Below, piece after piece: positions 6,492 through 15,091 of a stretch of DNA of 42,166 nucleotides. The number at the start of each line of letters is the position of its first letter. Positions within the stretch are counted from its first letter, which is position 1. Position numbers and translations under genes: made by a program. The notes under the pieces were generated by a model, which saw nothing but the letters and a program-made list of their open reading frames with translations, searched no databases and was not told where the DNA came from. This DNA is from Tuberibacillus calidus DSM 17572 (lineage in GTDB: Bacteria; Bacillota; Bacilli; Bacillales; Sporolactobacillaceae): the NCBI RefSeq assembly GCF_000430685.1, contig NZ_AUMM01000033.1:1-42166 (forward strand), read 5' to 3'.

Positions 6492-7728
6492 AATTTTCCG
6501 GAGCAGTTGGTTTATCAAGGTAATCTCTTTTCTCATTGCCTTAATGTTGTATAATATGGTTTCTTCCAACAACCAGTTATCGCATAATGACATTAATCCC
6601 TTTACACCGAGCACGTCCACGAAACAAACGGTTACGGAAAAGTTAAACGTTATTTTCGATCAAGACAAATATGTTGTCACCGGGGCACCGGAGACCGTCA
6701 ATCTTTTGCTAGAAGGGTCTATTGGGCAAATCACGAAAACGCGTTTAATCACAACAAAAGAAGCTTATATTGACTTAACGGGAAAAAAGCCGGGGACGTA
6801 CAAAGCTAAAGTTTTATATAAAGGTTTCCCCTCAAATCTTAAAATCACACCTGACCCACAGTCAGTCACCGTCACAATCATGAAAAAAATCACGAAAACG
6901 TTTCCAGTCAGTGTCGATTTTATTCATAAAAATGAACTGCCGGAAGGCTATAAGGTGGGGGAACCGAAAATCAATCCTGAAACGGTCACAGTCATCGGCG
7001 GAGAAGAATTCGTCGACCGCATCGCTTTTGTTAAAGGTGTCGTCGATCTAAAAGGAATCGATAGTTCCTTTAGTGCAAGAATGACGTTACATGCCTATGA
7101 CGAGGATGGCAATCAGGTGAATGTGGCTGTCAATCCCGCCGTAGCAAGTGTACAAGTTCCCATTTTAAGTCCTTCTAAAGACGTTCCGGTTACTGTAAAA
7201 ACGACGGGAAACCTTCCGAACGGATTGGCTCTTGCAGACATCGACATCGACCCTGAAACAGTGACCGTTTTCGGCAAAAAATCCGTGCTGGATGCCATTG
7301 ATCATATTGGTGACATAGAGCTACCGCTTGGTGGTATTGATAAAAGTCAGACAGTGGAATTAAAGGTACCTGTCCCAGATGGCGCAGAAAAAGTGGAACC
7401 AAGAAAAATCAAAGTCAAAGTGACCATCAGTCAAAAAGCAAAAAGAACGTTGAAAGATGTTCCGATCTCCGTCAATATGCCTGCCGGCCAAAACAAGAAG
7501 GTTAAGTTTATTGACCCAGAGTCTAGAACCATCGATGTCGTTCTGACCGGCGCTAAGAACGTGATTGAGAAAATCCAACAATCGGATATTAAATTGTCCA
7601 TTGATGTCGGAAACGCTTCCTCCGGGGATGTTGAGCTCCCCATCCAAGTGATTGGACCTGATAATGTCACGATGCGTTTGGAAAAAAATACAGTCACGGT
7701 GCATATAGAAAATGCAAAAAACGATTAA
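6484..7728 (+). CDS. cdaR: CdaA regulatory protein CdaR (YbbR-domain protein)
   Basis: A 414-residue protein anchored by one N-terminal helix (about residues 10-27, WFIKVISFLIALMLYNMV). Most of the chain is outside the membrane and consists of about four tandem YbbR domains. Repeat signatures are visible: KITPDPQSVTVTI, INPETVTVIGGEEFVDRI, IDPETVTVFGKKSVLDAI, IDPESRTIDVVLTGAKNVIE. CdaR binds CdaA and tunes c-di-AMP production. The start ATG overlaps the end of cdaA and has AGAGGG upstream, so translation is probably coupled. About 50 bases separate it from glmM. Confidence 0.94.
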   Translation: MDKIFRSSWFIKVISFLIALMLYNMVSSNNQLSHNDINPFTPSTSTKQTVTEKLNVIFDQDKYVVTGAPETVNLLLEGSIGQITKTRLITTKEAYIDLTGKKPGTYKAKVLYKGFPSNLKITPDPQSVTVTIMKKITKTFPVSVDFIHKNELPEGYKVGEPKINPETVTVIGGEEFVDRIAFVKGVVDLKGIDSSFSARMTLHAYDEDGNQVNVAVNPAVASVQVPILSPSKDVPVTVKTTGNLPNGLALADIDIDPETVTVFGKKSVLDAIDHIGDIELPLGGIDKSQTVELKVPVPDGAEKVEPRKIKVKVTISQKAKRTLKDVPISVNMPAGQNKKVKFIDPESRTIDVVLTGAKNVIEKIQQSDIKLSIDVGNASSGDVELPIQVIGPDNVTMRLEKNTVTVHIENAKND

Positions 7729-7778
7729 AGTCTTTTAGGATACGATAAAGGCTCGTTAGAAAAAGGAGCGATAACGTT

Positions 7779-9131
7779 ATGGGTAAGTATTTCGGTACAG
7801 ACGGCGTTAGGGGGATTGCCAATACGGAATTAACGCCGGAGCTGGCTTTCAAACTTGGAAGAATGGGCGGGTATGTACTGACAAAGCAATCTGAACGCCC
7901 GAAAGTGCTCGTCGGCAGGGATACGCGCATTTCGGGGCAGATGCTTGAAGCTGCCCTTGTCGCCGGGCTTCTGTCAATAGGAGCGGAAGTCATGCGTCTA
8001 GGCGTCATCTCCACCCCCGGTGTCGCTTTTTTAACCAAGGCAATGGGAGCTGAAGCCGGTGTCATGATCTCGGCTTCCCATAATCCGGTAGCAGACAACG
8101 GCATTAAATTTTTCGGCGGTGACGGTTTTAAACTCAGTGATGAGGAAGAAGCCGAAATTGAACGGTTATTGGATCAAGAAGATACGTTGCCGCGGCCGAC
8201 CGGGGGCGATGTCGGCGTCGTGAGCGATTATTTTGAGGGCTCGCAAAAGTATTTGCAATTCCTGAAACAAACCATCGATGAAGAAGACTTTTCAGGTCTG
8301 CGCATTGCCCTTGATTGCGCGCACGGTGCAACTTCTTCCATTGCCCCGCATTTGTTTGCGGATTTGGAAGCGGACATCGTCACGATTGGCACATCGCCGA
8401 ACGGGACCAACATCAATAACGGTGTCGGGTCCACCCATCCGGAAAGCTTAAGGGAAGTCGTGATCAAAGAAGGTGCGGATGTCGGGCTTGCCTTTGACGG
8501 TGACGGGGACCGCTTAATTGCCGTTGACGAGAACGGGAAAATTGTTGACGGCGATATCATTATGTATATTTGCGCCAAGTATTTTCATGAACAAGGCCGT
8601 TTGAAAAAAGATACACTTGTCACGACGGTTATGAGCAATCTTGGTTTGTATAAAGCTTTGGAAAAAGAAGGAATCAGCACGAAACAAACGGCCGTGGGAG
8701 ACCGTTATGTCATGAGTGAAATGCGTGAGGGCGGCTATTCCATCGGCGGCGAACAATCCGGCCATATCATCTTTCTCGACTTTTCAACGACAGGTGACGG
8801 CATGCTGTCAGCTTTGCAATTGGTCAATATCATGAAAGCCACGGGGAAAAAACTTTCGGAGCTGGCAAGCGAAGTCCAAAAATATCCGCAAAAGCTGGTG
8901 AATATTAAAGTCACCGATAAAAATGCCGTGGCGGAGAATCCGCGCGTCGCCGAAATCATTCGACAAGTAGAACAAGAAATGGCAGGAAACGGCCGTGTGC
9001 TCGTCCGGCCTTCGGGCACTGAACCGCTTGTTCGCGTGATGGTCGAAGCAGAAACGGAAGAGGCCTGTGAAACGTATGCCAACCGGATTGCTGAAGTCGT
9101 GAAAAGCGAAATGGGATTGAACGAACAGTAA
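7779..9131 (+). CDS. glmM: phosphoglucosamine mutase
   Basis: Converts glucosamine-6-phosphate to glucosamine-1-phosphate on the way to UDP-GlcNAc and peptidoglycan. The 450-residue length is typical. Visible motifs: N-terminal [14 protein letters not shown]; the phosphoserine loop [17 protein letters not shown] (catalytic Ser near residue 102); the Mg2+ loop [13 protein letters not shown]; the sugar-binding [10 protein letters not shown]; and the phosphate-binding [15 protein letters not shown] near the C-terminus. An AAGGAG site precedes the ATG. Third gene of the cdaA-cdaR-glmM operon; GlmM also binds and inhibits CdaA in related bacteria. Confidence 0.97.
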   Translation: MGKYFGTDGVRGIANTELTPELAFKLGRMGGYVLTKQSERPKVLVGRDTRISGQMLEAALVAGLLSIGAEVMRLGVISTPGVAFLTKAMGAEAGVMISASHNPVADNGIKFFGGDGFKLSDEEEAEIERLLDQEDTLPRPTGGDVGVVSDYFEGSQKYLQFLKQTIDEEDFSGLRIALDCAHGATSSIAPHLFADLEADIVTIGTSPNGTNINNGVGSTHPESLREVVIKEGADVGLAFDGDGDRLIAVDENGKIVDGDIIMYICAKYFHEQGRLKKDTLVTTVMSNLGLYKALEKEGISTKQTAVGDRYVMSEMREGGYSIGGEQSGHIIFLDFSTTGDGMLSALQLVNIMKATGKKLSELASEVQKYPQKLVNIKVTDKNAVAENPRVAEIIRQVEQEMAGNGRVLVRPSGTEPLVRVMVEAETEEACETYANRIAEVVKSEMGLNEQ

Positions 9132-9138
9132 AATCTCT

Positions 9139-9174
9139 GGCCGTCTCAAAGTCCTAAAAAGGATGGGGACGGCC
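9139..9174 (+). terminator. hairpin after glmM (weak terminator)
   Basis: GGCCGTC / GACGGCC outer stem with a small inner TCC / GGA pairing, eight bases past the glmM stop. No clear T-run follows, so termination may be partial. I see no gene between here and the glmS promoter (about 200 bases). Confidence 0.45.
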
Positions 9175-9377
9175 AATCATCTTCTCAAGCTATCATTCAT
9201 CGCCAGTCGTGTTTGTTCATGAACTGCTACGCGATCGATCGGAAATATTATTGAAGCTGATTCAAGGGATACAGCCCCGAATCGGGACTGATCGTTTAAT
9301 CGAACATGATTCAGTAAAAGCCGCAGGTCCTCACCTTTTTAGGCGCACGGCATACGATAGGGTTAGGCAGGCGCCCA

Positions 9378-9406
9378 TTGACAAATTCATTTTTTGCTTA
9401 TAATAT
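9378..9406 (+). promoter_or_regulatory. glmS promoter
   Basis: TTGACA (perfect -35), 17-base spacer, TAATAT. The predicted transcript starts about 50 bases before the ribozyme cleavage site. Confidence 0.75.
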
Positions 9407-9462
9407 AAAAAGGAATTTTTACTTTAGAATAGAAAGGTGGATCGTTGTATTATTTAAATCAA

Positions 9463-9612
9463 GCGCCTGGACTGATCGCACGGAAAATGGATCAGTTGAC
9501 GAGGAAAGAGGAGTATCGAAGAATCGGCGGATGCCTCTCGGGACGACTCACGCCCGTAAGTTGGGATCAAAAACAAAAGGGTGACCTTTTGGACAAAAAT
9601 CTCAACAGTGAG
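9463..9612 (+). ncRNA. glmS ribozyme-riboswitch (GlcN6P-activated self-cleaving RNA)
   Basis: The leader of glmS carries the conserved core: AGCGCC at the cleavage site (scission expected just before G9463), a P2 stem ACTGATC / GATCAGT, then GTTGACGAGG, AGTATCGA, ATCGGCGGATGCCTCTCGGG, and a P4-type stem CAAAAGG / CCTTTTG. In the known system, glucosamine-6-phosphate acts as cofactor, the RNA cleaves itself, and the downstream mRNA is degraded, closing a feedback loop on GlmS. The 3' boundary is approximate. Confidence 0.93.
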
Positions 9613-9626
9613 AACGACGAAAACAA

Positions 9627-9661
9627 GTGGGGTAAGATGCCCCACGGTCGTCTTGCCCCAC
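9627..9661 (+). promoter_or_regulatory. two mutually exclusive hairpins between ribozyme and glmS
   Basis: GTGGGG (9627-9632) can pair with CCCCAC at 9640-9645 (small hairpin), or the longer GTGGGGTAAGA can pair with TCTTGCCCCAC at 9651-9661 (11 pairs, one G-U). Neither is followed by T residues. The long form ends six bases before the AGGGGGAAAG ribosome binding site of glmS. Confidence 0.55.
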
Positions 9662-9680
9662 AATCAGGGGGAAAGATATT

Positions 9681-11483
9681 ATGTGTGGTATCGTTGGTTA
9701 TATTGGTCAACAAGATGCAAAAAAGATTTTAATTAATGGATTGAAAAAGCTTGAATACCGAGGTTATGATTCGGCGGGGATCGGCCTTCTCAATCAAAGC
9801 GGCGTGCATGTTTTCCGTGAAAAAGGACGCATCGCTGACTTGGAAGCCATTGTCGATTGGAAGATTACGGCAAGTGTCGGCATCGGCCACACCCGTTGGG
9901 CCACCCACGGTGAGCCGAACCGTGAAAACGCGCACCCGCATCAAAGCGCCTCTGGGAGATTGACCTTAGTCCACAATGGCGTCATTGATAACTATGAAAA
10001 ACTGAAAGAACAGTATCTTGTCGGCGTTCAATTAAAAAGCGATACGGATACTGAAGTCATCGTCCAATTAGTCGAAGTCTTTATTGGCGAGGGCCTTGAA
10101 GTTGCCGAAGCGTTCCGCAAGACACTGTCCTTGTTGCACGGCTCATATGCGATTGCCATGATTGATGCGGAAACGCCTGACACCCTTTTTGTCGGTAAAA
10201 ATAAAAGCCCGCTGCTCGTCGGCCTTGGCGAAGGGTTTAATGTCGTTGCCAGTGATGCAATGGCGATGCTTCAAGTGACCGATCAATTCGTGGAATTGAT
10301 GGACGAAGAAATCGTTTTGGTCAAGAAGGATGCCATCACGATCGAAACCCTTGACGGCAAAATGGTCAAGCGCGATCCGTTTACCGCGGAACTCGATGCG
10401 TCCGATATCGAAAAAGGCACCTACCCGCATTATATGTTGAAAGAAATCGATGAACAGCCAGCGGTCATGCGCAAATTAGTTACAGCCTATCGCGATGACA
10501 ATGGCGACATTAAACTCGATCAAAACATTTGCGAAGCTGTTAAAGCAGCGGACCGGCTGTATATCATCGCGGCTGGAACGAGTTATCATGCCGGGCTTGT
10601 CGGCAAACAATTATTGGAGCGGATTGCCGGCATTCCGACAGAAGTTCATATTGCCAGCGAATTTGCTTACAATATGCCTTTAATATCGAAAAACCCGCTC
10701 TTCATCTTTATTTCGCAAAGCGGAGAAACGGCTGACAGCCGCGGGGTGCTCGTTCATGTGAAAAAACTGGGCTTTAAAACCTTAACGATCACGAACGTTC
10801 CCGGCTCGACGCTTTCACGAGAAGCCGATTATACCTTGCTGCTTCACGCCGGACCGGAAATTGCAGTGGCCTCCACGAAGGCATATACCGCGCAAATTGC
10901 CGTTTTGGCTATTTTATCGGTGGCTACAGCTGAAGCGAAAGGCCTTCAACCGAAAATCGATTTAATGAAAGAATTGAGCATTGCCGCCAATGCCATGCAG
11001 ACACTTGTCGACCAAAAAGAAATGATCGAAGACATAGCTCGAAAGTATCTCAGTACATCACGCAATGCTTTCTTTATCGGCCGTGCTGTCGATTATTATG
11101 TGGCTTTGGAGGCCGCTTTAAAACTTAAAGAAATCTCGTATATTCAAGCGGAAGGCTTTGCCGGTGGTGAACTCAAACACGGTACCATTGCCCTGATTGA
11201 AAAAGGCACACCGGTCATCGCCATTGCCACACAATTCCATGTCAACGGAAACATTCGTAGTAACCTGAAGGAAGTGACGGCTCGCGGCGCCCATGCCTGC
11301 ATCGTCAGCATGGAAGGCTTGAATGAAGCGGGCGACCAAATCGTCCTTCCAGAAGTTCATGATGCTCTCACACCGCTTGTTTCAGTCGTACCTTTGCAGC
11401 TGCTCGCATACTACGCAGCCCTCCACCGCGGCAACGACGTCGATAAACCGCGCAACCTTGCCAAGAGCGTGACGGTGGAGTAA
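9681..11483 (+). CDS. glmS: glutamine-fructose-6-phosphate aminotransferase (isomerizing)
   Basis: Makes glucosamine-6-phosphate from fructose-6-phosphate and glutamine, the first committed step of amino-sugar synthesis. The 600-residue protein has an N-terminal class II glutaminase domain (MCGIVGYIG, with Cys2 as nucleophile after Met removal; [18 protein letters not shown]) and two SIS domains ([40 protein letters not shown]). It ends in the typical ...[12 protein letters not shown], whose codons form the TnsD-recognised part of attTn7 in other bacteria. GGGGGAAAG precedes the ATG. It is expressed from its own promoter and controlled by the ribozyme. Downstream DNA is accessory. Confidence 0.97.
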   Translation: MCGIVGYIGQQDAKKILINGLKKLEYRGYDSAGIGLLNQSGVHVFREKGRIADLEAIVDWKITASVGIGHTRWATHGEPNRENAHPHQSASGRLTLVHNGVIDNYEKLKEQYLVGVQLKSDTDTEVIVQLVEVFIGEGLEVAEAFRKTLSLLHGSYAIAMIDAETPDTLFVGKNKSPLLVGLGEGFNVVASDAMAMLQVTDQFVELMDEEIVLVKKDAITIETLDGKMVKRDPFTAELDASDIEKGTYPHYMLKEIDEQPAVMRKLVTAYRDDNGDIKLDQNICEAVKAADRLYIIAAGTSYHAGLVGKQLLERIAGIPTEVHIASEFAYNMPLISKNPLFIFISQSGETADSRGVLVHVKKLGFKTLTITNVPGSTLSREADYTLLLHAGPEIAVASTKAYTAQIAVLAILSVATAEAKGLQPKIDLMKELSIAANAMQTLVDQKEMIEDIARKYLSTSRNAFFIGRAVDYYVALEAALKLKEISYIQAEGFAGGELKHGTIALIEKGTPVIAIATQFHVNGNIRSNLKEVTARGAHACIVSMEGLNEAGDQIVLPEVHDALTPLVSVVPLQLLAYYAALHRGNDVDKPRNLAKSVTVE

Positions 11484-11507
11484 GTTGCATTTTGCAAAAG
11501 GAAAAAT

Positions 11508-11572
11508 TGTAGACAGCTAATAATTCCCGTCCTGGGAAAATAAAATCTGTCCAAGGAAAATAAAAAATGTCC
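11508..11572 (+). mobile_element. putative Tn7-like transposon end at attTn7
   Basis: Exactly 25 bases after the last base of the glmS stop codon the sequence reads TGTAGACAG. It is followed by two tandem 20-base units, GTCCTGGGAAAATAAAATCT and GTCCAAGGAAAATAAAAAAT, and a third partial GTCCAAG. A TGT terminus, spacing of about 25 bp from glmS and short repeats (candidate TnsB sites) are hallmarks of Tn7-family ends. No tns gene is visible in this window and the partner end was not found, so this is probably a remnant or one end of a long element. Confidence 0.5.
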
Positions 11573-11575
11573 AAG

Positions 11576-11621
11576 AAGCCGAGCGTGGTTAGGGTTTTGC
11601 CCTGATTCATGCTTGGCTTTT
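11576..11621 (+). terminator. terminator downstream of glmS
   Basis: AAGCCGAGC / GCTTGGCTT stem enclosing a smaller AGGG / CCCT hairpin, followed by TTTT. From here to 12210 I see only GA/CT-rich non-coding DNA with no credible gene. Confidence 0.65.
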
Positions 11622-11818
11622 ACTTCTTTTGAAAAGGTACAGGGGAGAGGGGACAGGAACGGCGTCTGATTTATCAAGCAGTTTCCTAATATACCCCCTC
11701 CCGCTATATTCCGATTGAGCGTCTCTATTTGTTAACTCAAATTATTTCCCTGGACATTTCCCAACGTTCCGTTTCCCTTATCCCTTCCCCCTAATCACCT
11801 AATTCCTTCCAATTGGAC

Positions 11819-11837
11819 GGACACTTTTTATTTTCCT
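11819..11837 (-). repeat. inverted copy of the 20-base repeat
   Basis: The reverse complement reads AGGAAAATAAAAAGTGTCC and matches 18 of 19 positions of 11554-11572. It is oriented opposite to the two copies next to glmS, as binding sites at the two ends of a Tn7-type element would be. Confidence 0.6.
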
Positions 11838-12210
11838 GGCATTTTGTACCAACTGGTTCCTCAAATCCCGAAAACCCTTGCGGCTGTAGGGAAGAGAGGG
11901 TCTGAGGGGGGAGGGGAGGGATGGACATGAATTATTTTCTCTTAACATAGTAGGAAATTCAAAATGGGTTGATCGGTATCTTGCGGTTGGTTTGCGAAAG
12001 GGGACAGGGGAAAGGACGTTCGGAAAAGCATGGAATAGCACGAAGTACATTTCAATTGCAATGCCTGGCATGTGATATAAAAATGTGTAAGAAAGTAGGG
12101 TACAACAAAAGTATATAAAATGGTCAAAATATAAATAACGGGCGAAGTGAATGTTTACATGCATTGTAGATGAGCGTGATTGAATTTCCCCAACGGGAAT
12201 TGAGGAAACG

Positions 12211-12265
12211 ATGAAAACGAGTTGCCCGAACTGCGGGAAAAATGGAAGACGACCTCGCTCTTTAG
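12211..12265 (+). pseudogene. remnant of a CopZ-like metallochaperone gene (5' part)
   Basis: An ATG behind a GAGGAAA site opens a frame reading TSCPNCGKNGRR, nearly the same as TSCPHCGKNGRH in the intact metallochaperone at 15092. At DNA level 12216-12250 matches 15139-15173 at about four of five positions. The match then ends and the frame runs into the antisense of the MFS gene, so only the first zinc-knuckle of the gene survives. Confidence 0.6.
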
Positions 12266-13429
12266 TCATAAATGTGACTCGTTTTTACTTTCCTTTTTCT
12301 TTGTTAACATTAGCATTAATTGTCCGAAAAATGCTACTAATACAAGGCAACCAGCAGCAAAGGGAAGTTGAGAAGGTCTTAAACCTGCGAACAGTGCAAA
12401 ACCTCCAATCATTGATCCCACTGCACTGCCTAAATAATTTGCAGAGCTGTTTAATGCAACTACAGCTTCAGCGTGATCACGTTGTGAGAGGAGCAGTGCA
12501 TGTTGTTGTGGTGGTTGAGAAGCCCAGCCCATTGCTCCCCAAAAGAAAATAGGTAGAAACGGTAACACAGGATATCTTAGTGTAGATGGTAGACTAAACA
12601 TTGCTAATGCCATTATTGCCAAGATACCAGCCATGAGCAATGCAGGACGTTTTGTTCGATCAATTAGAGTCCCGATTGAAAAACTTCCCACAACACCACC
12701 AATCCCCCATGCCCATAAATATAAGGTTATATTTTTAACATATTCAAGGCTCTGTAAAATTGACGCAATATACGTATAGAGTCCTAAACTAGCAGTACTA
12801 GTTACAAATGTAATTCCAACAATTGCTAAAACACGTTTATTAGTCATCATTGCAATACGTTGACATATTGATGGCGGAGCTTCAGCTGGGATGTTAGGTA
12901 AAAAAATAATGATCCCAACCATAGCTATAAAACCATTTATGGCGACTAACCAAAGAGTTCCCTGCCATCCTATTTGTTCAGCGATTATTAAACCAAGTGG
13001 AACCCCTACAACAGTCCCCATACTCATACCTCCCAGTGTCATACCTAGAGCACGTCCACGTTTTTGTTCAGAAACGAGGGATGCTGCAGCAACAGAGACC
13101 AAGGGAGAAAAAAGTCCAGCTCCCATTCCTGCCATTGCACGTGAAATAAGAAACAATGAAAAATTAGGGGCTATAGCACTAACTCCATTTGCCAAAGAGA
13201 ATACACCAAGTGCAAAAACTAAAATATTACGAATGGATTTTCCAGCAAGCAATGTTGCAAATATCGGAGCTGCTAGTGCATAACAAAGAGTAAAAACGCT
13301 GACTGCTTGTCCAGTATGTGAATCATTTATGTTAAATGTTGCACCAATTTCAGGCAACAAACCTGCTACAACATAGGCATCAAATCCAAGACCAAACATG
13401 CCTATTGTAAGAATTATAACTTTCTTCAT
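12266..13429 (-). CDS. MFS drug/metabolite exporter, DHA1 family (12 TM)
   Basis: A 387-residue membrane protein of the major facilitator superfamily with about 12 hydrophobic segments. The chain opens MKKVIILTIGMFGLGFDAYV; the TM4 region reads ISRAMAGMGAGLFSPL, the MFS motif A-like loop after TM2 is LLAGKSIRNIL, and GRALGMTLGGMSMGTVVGVP matches the DHA1 motif C region. This is the AraJ/YdhP/NepI-type of proton-coupled exporters; the substrate is unknown. AAAGGTGA precedes the ATG. It is divergent from a LysR-type regulator, a common pair in which the regulator controls the exporter. It is more AT-rich than the arsenic module and directly abuts a gene remnant, suggesting insertion. Confidence 0.85.
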   Translation of the reverse strand: MKKVIILTIGMFGLGFDAYVVAGLLPEIGATFNINDSHTGQAVSVFTLCYALAAPIFATLLAGKSIRNILVFALGVFSLANGVSAIAPNFSLFLISRAMAGMGAGLFSPLVSVAAASLVSEQKRGRALGMTLGGMSMGTVVGVPLGLIIAEQIGWQGTLWLVAINGFIAMVGIIIFLPNIPAEAPPSICQRIAMMTNKRVLAIVGITFVTSTASLGLYTYIASILQSLEYVKNITLYLWAWGIGGVVGSFSIGTLIDRTKRPALLMAGILAIMALAMFSLPSTLRYPVLPFLPIFFWGAMGWASQPPQQHALLLSQRDHAEAVVALNSSANYLGSAVGSMIGGFALFAGLRPSQLPFAAGCLVLVAFFGQLMLMLTKKKESKNESHL

Positions 13430-13606
13430 GGATATTCACCTTTTACCTTTTTACTTCGATCTGGTTTATGTTTGGATACATAGTATGAACAAAACCTTAT
13501 ATTAGACAAGTTGCTATAATATTATGTTATGATAATGAAGGGGCTAATCTCTTGATAAAATACCATATATTCGACATATAAAGAACAACCATTATTCTAT
13601 ATGGCC

Positions 13607-13621
13607 ATAACATATCGTTAT
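13607..13621 (+). promoter_or_regulatory. candidate LysR-type operator (T-N11-A dyad)
   Basis: ATAACATATCGTTAT is an interrupted dyad (ATAAC / GTTAT around five bases) in the divergent MFS/lysR intergenic region, 20 bases before the lysR start. A second small palindrome TATGGCCATA lies just left. LysR regulators typically bind such T-N11-A sites. Confidence 0.4.
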
Positions 13622-13641
13622 AGAGAAGAGGGATTAAAGAA

Positions 13642-14492
13642 ATGAATATGGAATGGTTAAATAGTTTTGCTGCAGCCGCTAAGTTAAAAGTTTTTCCAAA
13701 GCCTCAAAAGCCATTAATCTTTCTCAACCAGCATTAAGTAAACATATTCGTAATCTAGAAAATGATCTAGGTGTACAATTGTTTTATAGAACGTCTAGTG
13801 GAATCGAACTTACCGAAGCAGGCGAACGCTTCTACACTAGAATAATGCCAGTTATTTCTGATCTAACTGCGATTCGTCAAGAATTACGTCAATATTGCAG
13901 AAATAATCCCATAGCGATAGGAAGTCTTCCAAGTCTAGCTACCTACTTCTTGCCTTCAAAAATAAAGGAACTTCAAGCATTAAATCGACCTTATACTTTA
14001 ATGATTCAAAACACTTCTAGGGAACTCATACAATCATTACAAGAAGGAAGACTTGATGTAGCTTTTGTAAATACATTTTATACAGATGAGTCGTTGTGGA
14101 GTTGTGAATTGTTTACGGAATCTTACTGTGCTGTATTTCCTTTAGACAATCGATTTCGATCAAAAAAAACGGTAGAACTTGCTGAACTCTGCAAGGAACC
14201 GCTAATTGTTCATCAAGCTCCATGTGATACAAGGGAGCATATTATTTCACAAATGGAGTTGCTCGGATACAAGCCTAACATCGTTAGTGAGGTTGTTTTT
14301 GGCGATTTTATATATGGATATGTAATGGCTGGGATGGGAATAGCTATTGTTCCAGATTTAGTTGCTAAGAATATAAGGCATCTTAAACTCTTTACTTTAC
14401 CGATTTCGAATTTTAGAAGATCTATTTCAATAGCTACCAAGAGTAGCAAACTCGGAATGCAGTTTTCTAAGTTTTTGTCACCAGTTGATTAA
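13642..14492 (+). pseudogene. LysR-family transcriptional regulator, frameshifted near the start
   Basis: An ATG with an AGAGGG site opens MNMEWLNSFAAAAKLK, the expected N-terminus. A frame change follows within codons 15-17 at TTAAAAGTTTTTCC, where one more A would restore LKSFSKASKAINLSQPALSKHIRN, a textbook LysR helix-turn-helix. The rest continues in that frame to the stop: FYRTSSGIELTEAGERFYTR, then the substrate-binding domain (about residues 90-280). With the base restored the protein would be about 283 residues. As written, an N-terminally truncated product from an internal start would lack the DNA-binding domain. Either a real inactivating mutation or a sequencing error in the short A-run. 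Confidence 0.8.
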
Positions 14493-14518
14493 TATATAAC
14501 GAAAGAGGGGCGAGCAAT

Positions 14519-14640
14519 ATGGAAACTATACCAAAGGCTGAGTCGCAAAAAATTACGTTTCAGGTGTTTTAGAAGTCTTATCCCAAATGAAGGAAAATAG
14601 GAATGGATCGATGGAGAGCTTTTGTTTTCGGGTCGAAGAG
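14519..14640 (+). pseudogene. remnant of a Uma2-family nuclease gene
   Basis: Starts METIPKAESQKITF behind a GAGGGG site, the same as MEMIPKAEPQKIPF of the gene at 20610. After an early stop, another frame reads PNEGK-stop-EWIDGELL, matching PNEGRWEWIGGKLL. So about 100 bases of a second, degenerate Uma2 copy survive, with a stop replacing a Trp codon and at least one frameshift. Confidence 0.65.
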
Positions 14641-14870
14641 AACAAAACGGAAGGAGTAAAGTATTATCGGGGTTTTATATACTTGTACGTAAAAGACAAA
14701 CTGGATCGTAAACGGAAAGAGAAGCTTTTTGAAGAGTGGCTACGGAACAGGGCTGAAATCGTCTTCAATGAATCCTTGGAGAAAAAATGCATGCTTTGAT
14801 CCAGAAGTACAACGTCAAAAAGCCAAAGCTGATGTTTCGCACGAAAAGGGCAATGTTGTTAATCTCATGA
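14626..14870 (+). pseudogene. degraded YgjP-like metallopeptidase fragment
   Basis: One frame gives YYRGFIYLYVKDKLDRKRKE and EKLFEEWLRNRAEIVFNESL. After the stop at 14797-14799 a neighbouring frame continues LIQKYNVKKPKLMFRTKRAM. Joined, these resemble the middle of YgjP/M48-type metallopeptidases (EEWYRKKA... then KLRIRxMKTRWGSC), but the zinc-binding HELCH region is absent and the frame is broken. From 14870 to 15035 I see no gene. Confidence 0.45.
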
Positions 14871-15035
14871 GCATAACCATAAAAATTGGGCCGTTCTTTT
14901 CATGATGAGAATGAGTACTTGTGCGATTTCGCTATGTTTCCAGATTTTCTATAACAATTATCTGGTAAAGATTGAGGATTGGTCTGCTCTTTTATGTCGG
15001 GCATTTCTGAACGTTAAGCACGTGATACCATGGAG

Positions 15036-15041
15036 TATAAT
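15036..15041 (+). promoter_or_regulatory. possible -10 of the metallochaperone gene
   Basis: A consensus TATAAT about 50 bases before the start. The -35 at 17 bases (GTTAAG) is poor, which would suit an activator-dependent promoter. Weak evidence. Confidence 0.3.
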
Positions 15042-15091
15042 AATCGTATTGACGATCTAAAAATGAAAACCTTAGGAAAGGCATGATCCAC

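Noticed and set aside
12151-12170. TACA-TGCAT-TGTA dyad as a BlaI/CopY-type operator
   Set aside because: Spacing does not match the TACAnnTGTA consensus and only a gene remnant follows.
11799-12269. A 156-codon minus-strand frame in the gap downstream of glmS
   Set aside because: Low-complexity Ser/Phe/Pro-rich translation of purine-rich DNA with no ribosome binding site or family; regarded as non-coding.
12266-12552. Continuation of the metallochaperone-like frame from 12211 as a 113-residue gene
   Set aside because: Beyond about 12252 it is antisense to the MFS gene; only the first 14 or so residues resemble the chaperone.
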